Positions 33,588 through 41,327 of a DNA stretch of 41,327 nucleotides are shown one piece after another. The stretch spans positions 1 to 41,327 of the forward strand of contig JAAXHG010000080.1 of assembly GCA_012270995.1 (NCBI GenBank). Reading direction: 5' to 3'. This DNA is from Vicinamibacteraceae bacterium (lineage in GTDB: Bacteria; Acidobacteriota; Thermoanaerobaculia; Multivoradales; Multivoraceae). The translations under genes were made by a program, and so were the position numbers. Numbering within the stretch: the first letter of the stretch is position 1; each line of letters opens with the position of its first letter. The notes below the pieces were generated by a model that had not been told where the DNA came from, did not search any database, and worked only from the letters and a program-made list of their open reading frames with translations.

Positions 33588-36007
33588 CCGAGCCCAGCAG
33601 ACAGGACACGACGATGCCTACACCCGTCGAGGTGCGCCAACGTCTCGTCGAAGCCATCGAACTCGACCTCGTCGGCCCAGGCCCCGGCCATGAACTTGCC
33701 GACGAACGGCTGCCGATCTTCGAGCCGCCGTCGAACTGGTACCTGACCGGCTTCCTGATTCCCACCGACACGCCGCCCGAACTGCGCGCGGGCGACGACG
33801 AAGAGGACGACGACGATTTCGACGAAGTGCCGGACCGGGCCGGCCTGCCCGAGGAGTCGCCGGAGGACCGCAAGGCGGCGAAGAAGGCGTTCTTCCCTCC
33901 TCGATGGGCCTGAGCTTCCAGACTGCGGGGAACGCGCTCAAAGTCAGGGCGACTACGCAACCGGAGAGGAGGCCGAAAGGTCCGAAGACCGCCGCCGGCA
34001 CTGGCGCCGGACGCAGCGGGAAGAAACGATCGATGTGGAACTCGGGGACGCCGAGGGCGCGACGGTCCACGACGTCCCCGCGTCGGGCGGGCTCCAGGTC
34101 CACGTCGAGCAGCGCTTCCCGGCCGGGATCGAGGGCGTCCCCGCGGGCTCGCGGGCGGTTACGGCCTTCCTGGTCAACAACCGGGACGCAGCCGGGTCGC
34201 TCGACGAACGGGAGGCCACCTACGCCTTCCAGGCGGAGCTCGAAGCGCGGAGCGACCGCCCGTTCCCGCCCCGCCCCGATCCCCGCGCGGCCGCGGGCGA
34301 CCCCGTGGTGCGGCGAGAGCTTCACGCCGGACTCGTTTTCGCTGCAACCCGACGCGGACGAAGCCCGGAACCTGCGAATCGTCTGCGCCAAGGGAGTGCG
34401 ACTTCGCCGGCGACCGCCCCCTGCCGATCATTGCCGTCGACGAACCGCTCTACCGCCGCCTGCCCTGCTTCCTGATCTCCACGGTGGACAAGTTCGCCGC
34501 CCTGCCCTGGGAGGCGCGGTCCGGCGCGCTCCTGGGCGGCGCCGACCGTTACGACGGGGAGGGCTACTACGGCGCCGCCGAGCCCGGCCGGGGCCGGCCC
34601 CTGCCCTCGCCGCTGCCGCCGCCGGACCTGATCGTCCAGGACGAACTGCACCTGATCTCCGGGCCGCTGGGCTCGATGACCGGGCTTTACGAGACGGCGA
34701 TCGAAGCGCTCTCGCTTCACCGCTCGAACGGCGACGGCGCAAGACCGAAGATCGTCGCGTCGACCGCCACCACTCGCCGGGCGCAAGACCAGATCCGGGC
34801 CCTCTTCGGTCGGCCGATGACGCAGATCTTCCCGCCTCCCGGGCCAGACCGGCGAGACTCCTTCTTCGCCCGGGTCGTGCCGGCCCGCGAGAAGTCGGCC
34901 CGGCTCTACTTGGGAATCGCCTCGCCGGGCAGGAACGCGAAGGTCCAGATGCGCCGCGTGCTGCTGCCGCTCATGGCCGCCGCCCAGAAGGCCTGGCGCG
35001 ACGCCGGCGGCGGGGACAACGAGAACAACCCCGCCGATCCGTACATGTCCGTGTTGACCTACTTCAACAGTCTGCGCGAGCTCGGCGGCGCCCGCCGCAT
35101 CGTCGAGGAAGAGGTCCAGCACACGTTGCGCGCCTACGGGGCGAGGCGCCGAATCGGGCAGGAGCGCAGGTACTTCCAGGACCGCCGCACCTATCTCGAA
35201 CCGCTGGAGCTCACGTCGCGCGTTTCGACCGCCGAGGTCGCCCGCGCCAGGCGGAGGCTCGGGCGGGCGTTCCATGAAGAGGATCGCGTCGATTGCGCGT
35301 TGGCGACCAACATGATCTCGGTCGGTCTCGACATCCAGCGACTCGGCCTGATGGTCGTCGTCGGCCAGCCGAAGATGAACGCCGAGTACATTCAGGCGAC
35401 GAGCCGGGTCGGCCGGGACGACGAGCGACCCGGCCTCGCCATCACGTTGCTCAACGTTCACAAGCCGCGCGACCGCTCGTACTACGAGCGGTTCCGCCAC
35501 TACCACGAGACGTTCTACCGCTCCGTCGAGGCCGGCAGCGTCACGCCGTTCGCCGCCCGCGCGCTCGACCGGGGGATGGCCGGCGCCGTCGTGGCGCTGG
35601 CCCGTCACGGCGAGCCGTCGCTGACTCCCGCGCGGGGCGTGGGGGGGATCGCCTCTGTCCGGGCCGCCCTGGAACGCCGGTTGATCGCGGCATTCTCCGA
35701 CCGGCTCCAGGACCAGCGCCTGGCGGACGACGATCTCGCCGAGAGGCTGCGGAGCGTTCGAAGCCGGGTCGGCGATCTGCTCGACTCTTGGCGGCACGTG
35801 GTCGACGGCTATCGGGATGTCGGCGCCGAAGTTACGTACCAGCAATACGAACAGCCGCGCGGAAAGAAGCCCCTGCTCCGGGAGATGCTGGATACGGACT
35901 TCGAGTCCGAGCACCACGCGAAGTTCCGGGTCAACCGCTCGCTCCGGGACGTCGAACCCCAGGTGAACCTGTTCCTCCAGGACCCCTCCGCCGGCGGTTC
36001 GTCCTGA
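33584..36007 (+). pseudogene. drmA: DISARM DrmA, helicase-like protein, frameshifted and internally deleted
   Basis: The start is ATG 33584 (overlapping the DUF4276 stop) or 33614. N-terminal DrmA sequence 'VEVRQRLVEAIELDLVGP...PSNWYLTGFLIP' runs in frame 2 to 33897. A one-base loss moves it to frame 1 ('MGLSFQTAGNALKV'), then between 33955 and 34035 to frame 3 ('GLQVHVEQRFPAG...AYFQAEL'-like segment). Near 34305 it jumps to the zinc-finger region 'PWCGESFTPDSF' in frame 1, and near 34395 to frame 2 ('CDFAGDRPLPI') to the end. The part expected to carry Walker A lies in the jump at 34305 and is absent. The C-terminal half is clean: 'DLIVQDELHLISGPLG', 'KIVASTATTRRAQDQI', 'ATNMISVGLDIQRLGLMVVVGQPK', 'ATSRVGRD'. 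It cannot give a full helicase as read. Confidence 0.85.
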
Positions 36008-37845
36008 TGGCGAAGGGGAAGCGAGGGAGCGCCGCCCGGGGCAGCGTCCGCCGCGGTCAGGTGATCACGACCTACGGTCCGGGCGCCCTGATCGACCTGC
36101 CGCGCGACTCGGCGATCGTCGGCGGCCTGGACTACTGGCCGGGCGAGCGCCAACTCGAGGAGATCGACGAGCCCAGGCTCGCGGCGCGCCTGCGGGGATT
36201 GACCGGCGGCGCGGCGCCGAAGCTGTACGCGCCGCCGGCGGCTTCGGACCGCCCCGGGTTCCAGTCTCCCGGCATCGCCTCGCCGCGCTTCCCGGAGTGG
36301 TTCGTGGTCCAGGGCGGGGCCGGCCCGGGCGACCGCCGGAAGCGACGGAGCAGGGCTCGTCGGCTCGTTCACCAGAGATCGCTCGACGACCGTCGGAAGT
36401 TCAACGGCCAACCGGTAGTGGCCACGCGGTTCGTCAGGGGCTGCGTCAGGGGCCACGTCGACGACATCGACTGGTACGGCTTCGTCCATGGCGGCAAGTC
36501 CGATTGCCGCGGCGAGCTGCGGCTCGAGGAACGGGGGACGGCGGGCGATCTCTCGAACATCTTCGTCCGCTGCGGCTGCGGCAAGAGCCGGGGCATGCAC
36601 GAGGCGAAGGAACTCGATCGCCAGAACCCGCCGCTCGGCTACTGCACCGGCGCCCGCCCCTGGCTCGGCCGCCACGCCAACGAGGACTGCCAGCATCCGG
36701 CCCGGCTCCTGATCCGCACCGCGACGAACGCCTGGTTCCCGCAGGTGGTCACGGTGCTGTCGCTGCCGCGGAAGGGAGAAGCCGTCGACCGGGCGGTCGG
36801 CGAACTGTGGGACACGCTCCAGGTCGTCAAGACGGAGGAGAGTCTGGCACTGCTCAAGGGCATCCCCAAGGTCATGGCGGCCCTCCACGAGTTCGACGAC
36901 GCCGACGTTCTCGCGGCGATCGAGCGCCGCCGCGCGGGAGAACCGGAAGACCGGCCCGTGAAGCTCGCGGAACTGGACGCGCTGATTGACGCGCCCGCGG
37001 GCTACGGCGAAGACGTGCCCGTGGATCGCGGCTTCCATGCCAGAAGACTGCCGACGAACGCGTGGGACCGGGCCGGCGACCTCTTCGGAGGCCGGATCGA
37101 GGCCGTCGTTCAGGTCCACCGCCTGCGGGAAGTGTCGGCGCTCGCCGACTTCACTCGCTTCGAGGCGCCGACGCCCGACATCGACGGCGAGGTCGACACG
37201 GACGTCGCCCGCGCCGAGATCGCCCTCGAGCCCTCCTGGTTTCCGGCGGTCGAGAACCGGGGAGAGGGCGTCTTCCTGCTGCTTGACGGCGACGCGGTTT
37301 CGGACTGGCTGCGCAAGCCGGAGGTCGAGGACCGCTGCGCCGCGCTTGCGGCGGGCCACCGTCACTGGCTCGACGAACGGAAGATCACGCTGGAGAAGCG
37401 GCCCTTTCCGGGCGGCCCCTACATCCTCCTGCACACGCTGTCCCACCTGCTGATCCAGTCGCTCGCCCTGCGTTGCGGCTACCCGGCGGCCTCGATTCGG
37501 GAACGCGTCTACGTCGACCCCGCCGCCAGGCGCTACGGTCTGCTCCTCTACACCGCGAGTTCCGACGCCGAGGCGACGCTCGGCGGTCTCGTGCAGCAGG
37601 CCCGCGACATCGCCGGGCACCTGCGCCAGGCGCTGCACATCGCCCGCCCGTGCTCCAACGACCCCGTCTGCGCCCACCACGCTCCCGGCAAGAGCGACGA
37701 GAACCGCTGGCTGCACGGCGCCGCCTGCCACGGCTGCACGCTGGTGGCCGAGACGTCCTGCGAGATGCGGAACGACTACCTCGACCGGGGGCTGGTCGTG
37801 CCGATCGTCGGTTGCGACGCCGGCCTCTTCGGCCGGATCGGGTGA
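36007..37845 (+). CDS. drmB: DISARM DrmB (DUF1998 protein)
   Basis: ATG 36007 shares its first base with the drmA stop (TGATG), giving 612 aa. Typical DrmB content includes an N-terminal 'VRRGQVITTYGPGALIDLP', 'EIDEPRLAARLRGL', a Cys-rich middle ('CRGELRLEERG', 'FVRCGCGKSRGMHEA') and the DUF1998 C-terminus 'GPYILLHTLSHLLIQSLALRCGYPAASIRERVYVD'. The closing cysteines 'CSNDPVCAHH...CHGCTLVAETSCEMRNDYLDR' probably bind zinc. It has no frameshift or gap. DrmA and DrmB form the DISARM core complex that senses or blocks incoming phage DNA. It is the only long DISARM gene here that looks complete. Confidence 0.93.
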   Translation: MAKGKRGSAARGSVRRGQVITTYGPGALIDLPRDSAIVGGLDYWPGERQLEEIDEPRLAARLRGLTGGAAPKLYAPPAASDRPGFQSPGIASPRFPEWFVVQGGAGPGDRRKRRSRARRLVHQRSLDDRRKFNGQPVVATRFVRGCVRGHVDDIDWYGFVHGGKSDCRGELRLEERGTAGDLSNIFVRCGCGKSRGMHEAKELDRQNPPLGYCTGARPWLGRHANEDCQHPARLLIRTATNAWFPQVVTVLSLPRKGEAVDRAVGELWDTLQVVKTEESLALLKGIPKVMAALHEFDDADVLAAIERRRAGEPEDRPVKLAELDALIDAPAGYGEDVPVDRGFHARRLPTNAWDRAGDLFGGRIEAVVQVHRLREVSALADFTRFEAPTPDIDGEVDTDVARAEIALEPSWFPAVENRGEGVFLLLDGDAVSDWLRKPEVEDRCAALAAGHRHWLDERKITLEKRPFPGGPYILLHTLSHLLIQSLALRCGYPAASIRERVYVDPAARRYGLLLYTASSDAEATLGGLVQQARDIAGHLRQALHIARPCSNDPVCAHHAPGKSDENRWLHGAACHGCTLVAETSCEMRNDYLDRGLVVPIVGCDAGLFGRIG

Positions 37846-37877
37846 GCGCGTGTCCGGGAACGCGAACGAGCAACGCC

Positions 37878-37899
37878 GCGGGCGGCAGGGTCCGCCCGC
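37878..37899 (+). other. hairpin between drmB and drmC
   Basis: GCGGGCGG (37878-37885) and CCGCCCGC (37892-37899) form an 8-bp perfect stem with a 6-nt loop in the 90-bp gap between drmB and drmC. It may set relative mRNA levels of the two genes or be a weak terminator. Confidence 0.3.
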
Positions 37900-37935
37900 T
37901 CGCCCGCTGGGCGGCCCGACCGCGCGCCGCCAGTC

Positions 37936-38734
37936 GTGAGCGACCAGGCGCTCGACGCCCTGCTTGAACTTCCGGCGCATCTCCCGGAACTCGCTCGCGG
38001 CGGCGCTGGACGCCGGCCTGCTCCGGCTCGACGCCAGCCCGGCGGCCATTCGGGCGAACCTGTCCCCGGGCGCCGACCGGGAGCGGCGGGTGCTCCGTCT
38101 GCTCGGCACGTGGCGGCGGCTCGGCCTCTCCGAGCCGGCGGCCGCCGCGTGGCTGCGGAGCCTGAACCGACTCGCCGGCGGCTTCTCCAGCCCCGACTTC
38201 GTCTGGTCCGGTCCCGAGGTTCCCGGCCTCCACGCCCGGGACACGCGGCGCGTCTACGAGGAAGTGATCGGCGCGGCGTCGCGATCGATCTGGGCGTCCA
38301 CGTACGCCTTCTTCGACGGGGAACGCGCCTTCAAGGTTCTGGCCGAGAAGATGGACGCGCTGCCCGGCCTCGACGTCACTCAGCTGCTGAACATCCACCG
38401 CGGACGCGGCGTCACCACCGCCGCGGATCACCTGGTTCGCGGCTTCGCGGACAGCTTCTGGAAGGAAGAATGGCCCGGAACCTCGCGGCCCGCCGTCTTC
38501 TACGACCCGCGCTCGGTCGCGACGGAAGGTCCCCGGGGCGTCCTTCACGCGAAGGGAGTCGTGGCGGACGACGAGGTCGTCTTCATCACCTCGGCCAACT
38601 TCACGGAAGCCGCCCTCGACCGCAACATCGAGATGGGCCTGCTGCACCGCGACCGCCACCTCGCCTTGACGATGGTCAGACACTTCCAGACGCTGATCGA
38701 CCGGAAGCTGCTCTTGCCCTTGCCCGCGGACTGA
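37936..38734 (+). pseudogene. drmC: DISARM DrmC (phospholipase D family), probable N-terminal frameshift
   Basis: The body (frame 2) is a single-HKD phospholipase D protein: 'SSPDFVWSGPEVPGLHARDTRRVYEEVIGAA', 'IWASTYAFFDG', the catalytic 'VLHAKGVVADDEVVFITSANFTEAALDRNIEMGLL' (H-x-K-x4-D with S-A-N), ending 'LPLPAD'. The expected DrmC start ('SDQALDALLELPAHLPEL') lies in frame 1 from GTG 37936 and shifts near 37990; the length (799 nt) is one over a multiple of three. Alternatively TTG 37964 starts a 256-aa version that keeps the whole catalytic domain, so function may survive. DrmC is reported to be dispensable for DISARM defence in tested systems. Confidence 0.82.
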
Positions 38735-38740
38735 GAGTCC

Positions 38741-38756
38741 CGCGGCCTTTGCCGCG
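38741..38756 (+). terminator. short hairpin after drmC
   Basis: CGCGGC and GCCGCG enclose a CTTT loop 6 bp after the drmC stop. The stem is only 6 bp and no T-tract follows, so it is a weak candidate for the end of the DISARM transcript. Confidence 0.3.
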
Positions 38757-38828
38757 CTATCCTCCGACGGCCAGCCCGAGCGTAGCTCCCGGCAGACCCG
38801 CCTCTGCCGCTTCGGCGGCGCCGACACC

Positions 38829-39506
38829 GTGAACCGCAGCGCCGTCACCTCCGACTTCCCCGGCGCCGCGGTTCCTCCCGGAAGCCGGGTGCGCTTCACC
38901 GCGGGCGGAGAGTCGATCGCCGGCGTCGTAGCCAGACTTCTGCGTCACCACGCGGTCGTTGCGGCGGGCGCCGAGGGGCGCTGGAGGGTCCCCTACCAGT
39001 TCCTGCGGGTCGTCGAGCGGGTTCCGGAACGCGAGTGCACGCTGGCGGAGGTCGAGGAGTTGGCCCGCCGCCTGTTGGCGCGCCACAAGCGACGGAGCGG
39101 TCTGGGCGCCGAGTGGACGTTCGGCTTCGACCTCGCCACGGCGCGCGCCGGCGTCTGCCGCGAGCAGTTCAGGCGTATCGACCTGTCGGTGTCCTACTGC
39201 CTTCGAGCGACACGGGAGGACATCGAGGACACGCTGCTGCACGAAATCGCCCATGCGATCGAGGGGGTTGAGCACCGCCACGACGCCGTCTGGCGGGCCA
39301 AGGCTCGCGAGATCGGCTGCACCGCCGAGCGCTGCTCAAGCGTGGGCGCCGCGCTACCTCGCTGGATCGGGAGATGCGGCTGCGACAAGCCGTGGTCGCG
39401 GCAGCGCCTGAGCCGCTCGCTGCGCGAGGGCGCGATCTGCAAGGCATGCCGAAAGACCATCGAGTGGCGCCTGAACTCCGACGGACAAGCCGCTTGTCAG
39501 CGCTAG
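38829..39506 (+). CDS. SprT-like zinc metalloprotease
   Basis: GTG 38829 opens a 225-aa protein. An N-terminal small beta domain (residues 1-60) precedes the SprT-like fold: 'WTFGFDLATARAGVCREQFRRIDLS' and the gluzincin-type 'TLLHEIAHAIEGVEHRHDAVWRAKA' (H-E-x-x-H with a third His). A C-terminal zinc-ribbon pattern ('RCGCDKPW', 'ICKACRK') follows. SprT/Spartan relatives cleave DNA-crosslinked or chromatin proteins. It lies 94 bp after drmC on the same strand and may belong to the defence cluster, but it has its own gap and start, so this is uncertain. Confidence 0.85.
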   Translation: MNRSAVTSDFPGAAVPPGSRVRFTAGGESIAGVVARLLRHHAVVAAGAEGRWRVPYQFLRVVERVPERECTLAEVEELARRLLARHKRRSGLGAEWTFGFDLATARAGVCREQFRRIDLSVSYCLRATREDIEDTLLHEIAHAIEGVEHRHDAVWRAKAREIGCTAERCSSVGAALPRWIGRCGCDKPWSRQRLSRSLREGAICKACRKTIEWRLNSDGQAACQR

Positions 39507-39580
39507 CCGGGCGCGGAGCGGTGGCGAGGCTCCAGCTACGGGGTCGGCAAGCAAGAGCGCCAAGGGGCCGCTCTCGCAGC

Positions 39581-40380
39581 TCAGGACGGCCCGAACATCA
39601 GCAGCGGCATCTGTTTAGGGCAATTCCTGGACTCGCCGGGCAAGAGATTCCCTTGCTGGTCGTAAGTACAAGTTTCGCTCTTTCCGCACCTCGGATCATG
39701 CGGGTTCGCGTCGCAGTCCAACGGACAACCTGGAGTGCCCGGATGGTCTACACAGCGGTTCGTTCCTGGATCGCCAGGATTGGCGCCGCCGCCGGGGTTC
39801 GAGCCGCCGCCTGGAGGGCCGCCGCCACCGCCGCCAGGGGGAGGGATTCCCTTGTCCCGATTGATCTTCTCCTGCTTGAACCTTTCGACGGCCGTGCAGT
39901 TGACGGGGCTGACCTTGTAGGGGATTGATTCCGTCTTGTCCCCTGTCATCACGGTCGTCGGACAACCCGATCCGTCATGAGCGACGCCCAGACTGTGGCC
40001 GGCTTCGTGAAGAAACAGGTTCGGAAGCGGGTCGCCACAACCAGGGGCGCCGCTTGGAGCCAGGTAGATGATGTTCCGTCGGCATCCGTGAAACCGCACC
40101 CGCTAAGGTCGGAGCTAATCGACACCGTCCACACCTTCGCGCCGAGCGTGCCTACCGACAGGGCAGGAGAGCCGCTGCAAGCGTTCCATTTCCCAACGGC
40201 ACCGGCAAGCCAACTCGGTCTCGGGCCGCTGGCCCAAGTGTAGGACATACTCTGCTCCGAGTAAGCGGAATCGTCCCAAAGAGGATTGTCAGGAGAGAGC
40301 GTACGAGTGCAGTTTGCCTGTCCATATGCACCGCTCGCGCCGACCATGAGGCAAACGAGAACGACTGCAAACCGCCTCAC
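39581..40380 (-). pseudogene. secreted matrixin-like zinc metalloprotease, one frameshift
   Basis: GTG 40380 starts a signal peptide ('RRFAVVLVCLMVGASGAYGQ') and a mature part with 'LSYTWASGPRP'-like sequence up to 'SSDLSGCGFTDADG'. The next segment, in another frame, continues 'NIIYLAPSGAPGCGDPLPNLFLHEAGHSLGVAHDGSGC', the metzincin H-E-x-x-H-x-x-G-x-x-H motif. The C-terminus is Pro/Gly-rich followed by eight cysteines. The 800-nt length becomes exactly 267 codons if one base is restored near 40076. With the frameshift the catalytic domain is not made. Its start overlaps the stop of the preceding unknown gene. Confidence 0.75.
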
Positions 40381-41131
40381 GATGTGGGATCCTGCTGGGC
40401 GTTTGCCGTCTCTTCCGGCAGCGACGGACAAGAAACGGACAGCGTCCAACCGCCATTGGACTTTGGAAGCACTCCGACCACGAAGCAACCGGGCCGGACG
40501 GTTTGGCGGCTCCGCCTTTCAAGTCCCTCCATAGCCTCGTGAACTCTTCATGCCCCAGCGTGTCCGCCAGATCCACGAAACCGTCCCGCCAGACATGCCA
40601 AGCCCGCGCCCTTGCGTCGTCCAACGTCTGGGGAAAGTCCGGCGCGAAGACTACCGGGTCAAAGTCCGATCGCCCGTAGGTCTTCAGGCCGTCGTCGTCC
40701 TCGACCTGAACCACACGGCTCATGCTCACTACGGTCCTCGCCAAACCGTCCTTGTCAGCCGGCAGGTCCGCCGCAATCAGCAAGCGGTCCCCGACCGCCG
40801 GGTAGTACTGCTGCCGGGTGGCGAAGGGTGCACAGAAAACCCTGTCGCCAGCAACGAAACGAGCATACGGAAAGATAGCGTACTTCACGAAGTACGGATA
40901 CTCCCGCGATGGGTAAAGATGCTCGATGTCTTCCAGAAGAACGAGCGTGTTCGGGATGCCTACTTGATCGAATCCCGGAACAAGGCCCCTCACCGTCCCC
41001 AGAACGACGGCGTCCGATGCCGCGGTCCAACCCCGAAAATCGCCGGGGGGAAACACGGTCTGGCTCGGAGAACGTACCCAGTCTCGCAGCGAAGCCATCT
41101 CGTCAGGACTGGGTTCGCAACCCAGCTCCAT
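40377..41131 (-). pseudogene. unrecognised gene with a late frameshift, coupled to the matrixin gene
   Basis: From ATG 41131 about 210 codons read well ('VVLGTVRGLVPGFDQVGIPN', 'FVAGDRVFCAPF', 'VGDRLLIAADLP'). I cannot assign a family, though the first part has the look of a beta-barrel/OB-type domain. After 'LWRDLKGGAAKP' (about 40505) sensible sequence continues in another frame ('GCFVVGVLPKSNGGWTLSVSC') and stops at 40377-40379, overlapping the matrixin GTG. The 755-nt span is one base short of 252 codons, fitting a single-base loss. Its 5' end lies within about 40 bp of the IS end, so the N-terminus may also be cut off. Confidence 0.5.
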
Positions 41132-41188
41132 TGGAGGAGTGTCCGCAGACGCTGGGCTCCCTGGCGAGGATTCTCTTCGGCGGGCTCT

Positions 41189-41327
41189 TCAGGGCTTCGT
41201 GTGGAATGTGAGTGAATCGGGGGAGAGGTCGAGTCCGCCGGGACGGAAGTAGATGGCGGTTCGGAAGCGGTCCCGATTGCGATAGCCGCGGGCCGTTCTC
41301 TTGAGGCCCTGGATGACCGAGTTGATG
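41189..41327 (-). mobile_element. 3' end of an ISL3-like transposase (runs off the window)
   Basis: The minus strand from the window edge encodes 45 residues plus stop: 'INSVIQGLKRTARGYRNRDR' followed by 'FRTAIYFRPGGLDLSPDS'. This matches the conserved C-terminal part of ISL3-family (IS204/IS1001/IS1096/IS1165) DDE transposases. The IS end should lie between 41131 and 41188; a 'CTCTTC'-rich stretch at 41171-41190 is a candidate terminal repeat. It marks the right flank of the accessory region. Confidence 0.72.

Noticed and set aside
24348..38734. BREX or Pgl system
   Set aside because: A PglX-like methylase and helicases are shared features, but no PglZ phosphatase or BrxC/PglY ATPase is present, while DUF1998 DrmB and the PLD protein DrmC are diagnostic of DISARM.
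40289..40505. C-terminal extension of the unknown gene down to 40289
   Set aside because: After about 40505 that frame reads Arg/Ser/Cys-rich nonsense, while the adjacent frame gives ordered protein and a stop overlapping the next start, so a frameshift is more likely.

Overview
The window is GC-rich throughout and comes from a Gram-negative, probably aerobic heterotroph. An Oar-like TonB-dependent receptor with an N-terminal carboxypeptidase-regulatory-like domain, periplasmic amidohydrolases, arylsulfatase-type enzymes, paired acyl-CoA dehydrogenases and a deazaflavin-type reductase together suggest an Acidobacteriota-like (perhaps marine or host-associated) genome. This placement is inference: there is no rRNA or other phylogenetic marker here, and I saw no tRNA gene.

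Layout. 0.3-10.4 kb is an intact core block: S1-domain protein, DUF1820 protein and OmpH/Skp chaperone (+), then two amidohydrolase genes, endonuclease III, an M20 peptidase and a TlpA-like thioredoxin protein (-). 10.5-20.7 kb mixes core genes (pdxA, a TonB-dependent receptor, a sulfatase, a Ddn-like reductase) with accessory material: two palindromic MITE-like elements, a sulfatase broken by an internal deletion, a Phd/VapC module, an AbiEi/AbiEii module and the C-terminal stump of a second TonB-dependent receptor. 20.7-24.3 kb returns to core metabolism: an M24 Xaa-Pro peptidase and two consecutive acyl-CoA dehydrogenases.

24.35-38.7 kb is a DISARM-type defence locus in the order drmD - drmMI - [insert] - drmA - drmB - drmC. 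The insert holds a 68-aa protein plus a ClpP-fold SDH_sah protease, a reverse-oriented nucleotidyltransferase/HEPN pair, and an AAA ATPase/DUF4276 (TOPRIM-like) pair translationally coupled to drmA. The locus is heavily eroded. drmD, drmMI and drmA each lack the middle of the protein, including most of the helicase core in drmD and the expected Walker A region in drmA. drmMI, drmA, drmC and the HEPN gene also carry frameshifts; drmB looks intact.

The most distinctive observation is a perfect (CT)14 microsatellite inside drmMI. The upstream and downstream halves of the methyltransferase are out of frame at 14 repeats and would be in frame at 13 or 16, the layout of a phase-variable contingency locus. 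The same gene carries a frame-preserving 21-bp/18-bp minisatellite and a second frameshift that looks like loss of one CT unit.

38.8-41.3 kb holds a SprT-like metalloprotease, a frameshifted secreted matrixin-like protease, a frameshifted unknown gene and the 3' end of an ISL3-like transposase at the right edge. Frameshifts and internal deletions fall almost only in accessory genes while the core genes are clean. That favours real decay over general sequencing error, although read data are needed to settle it.
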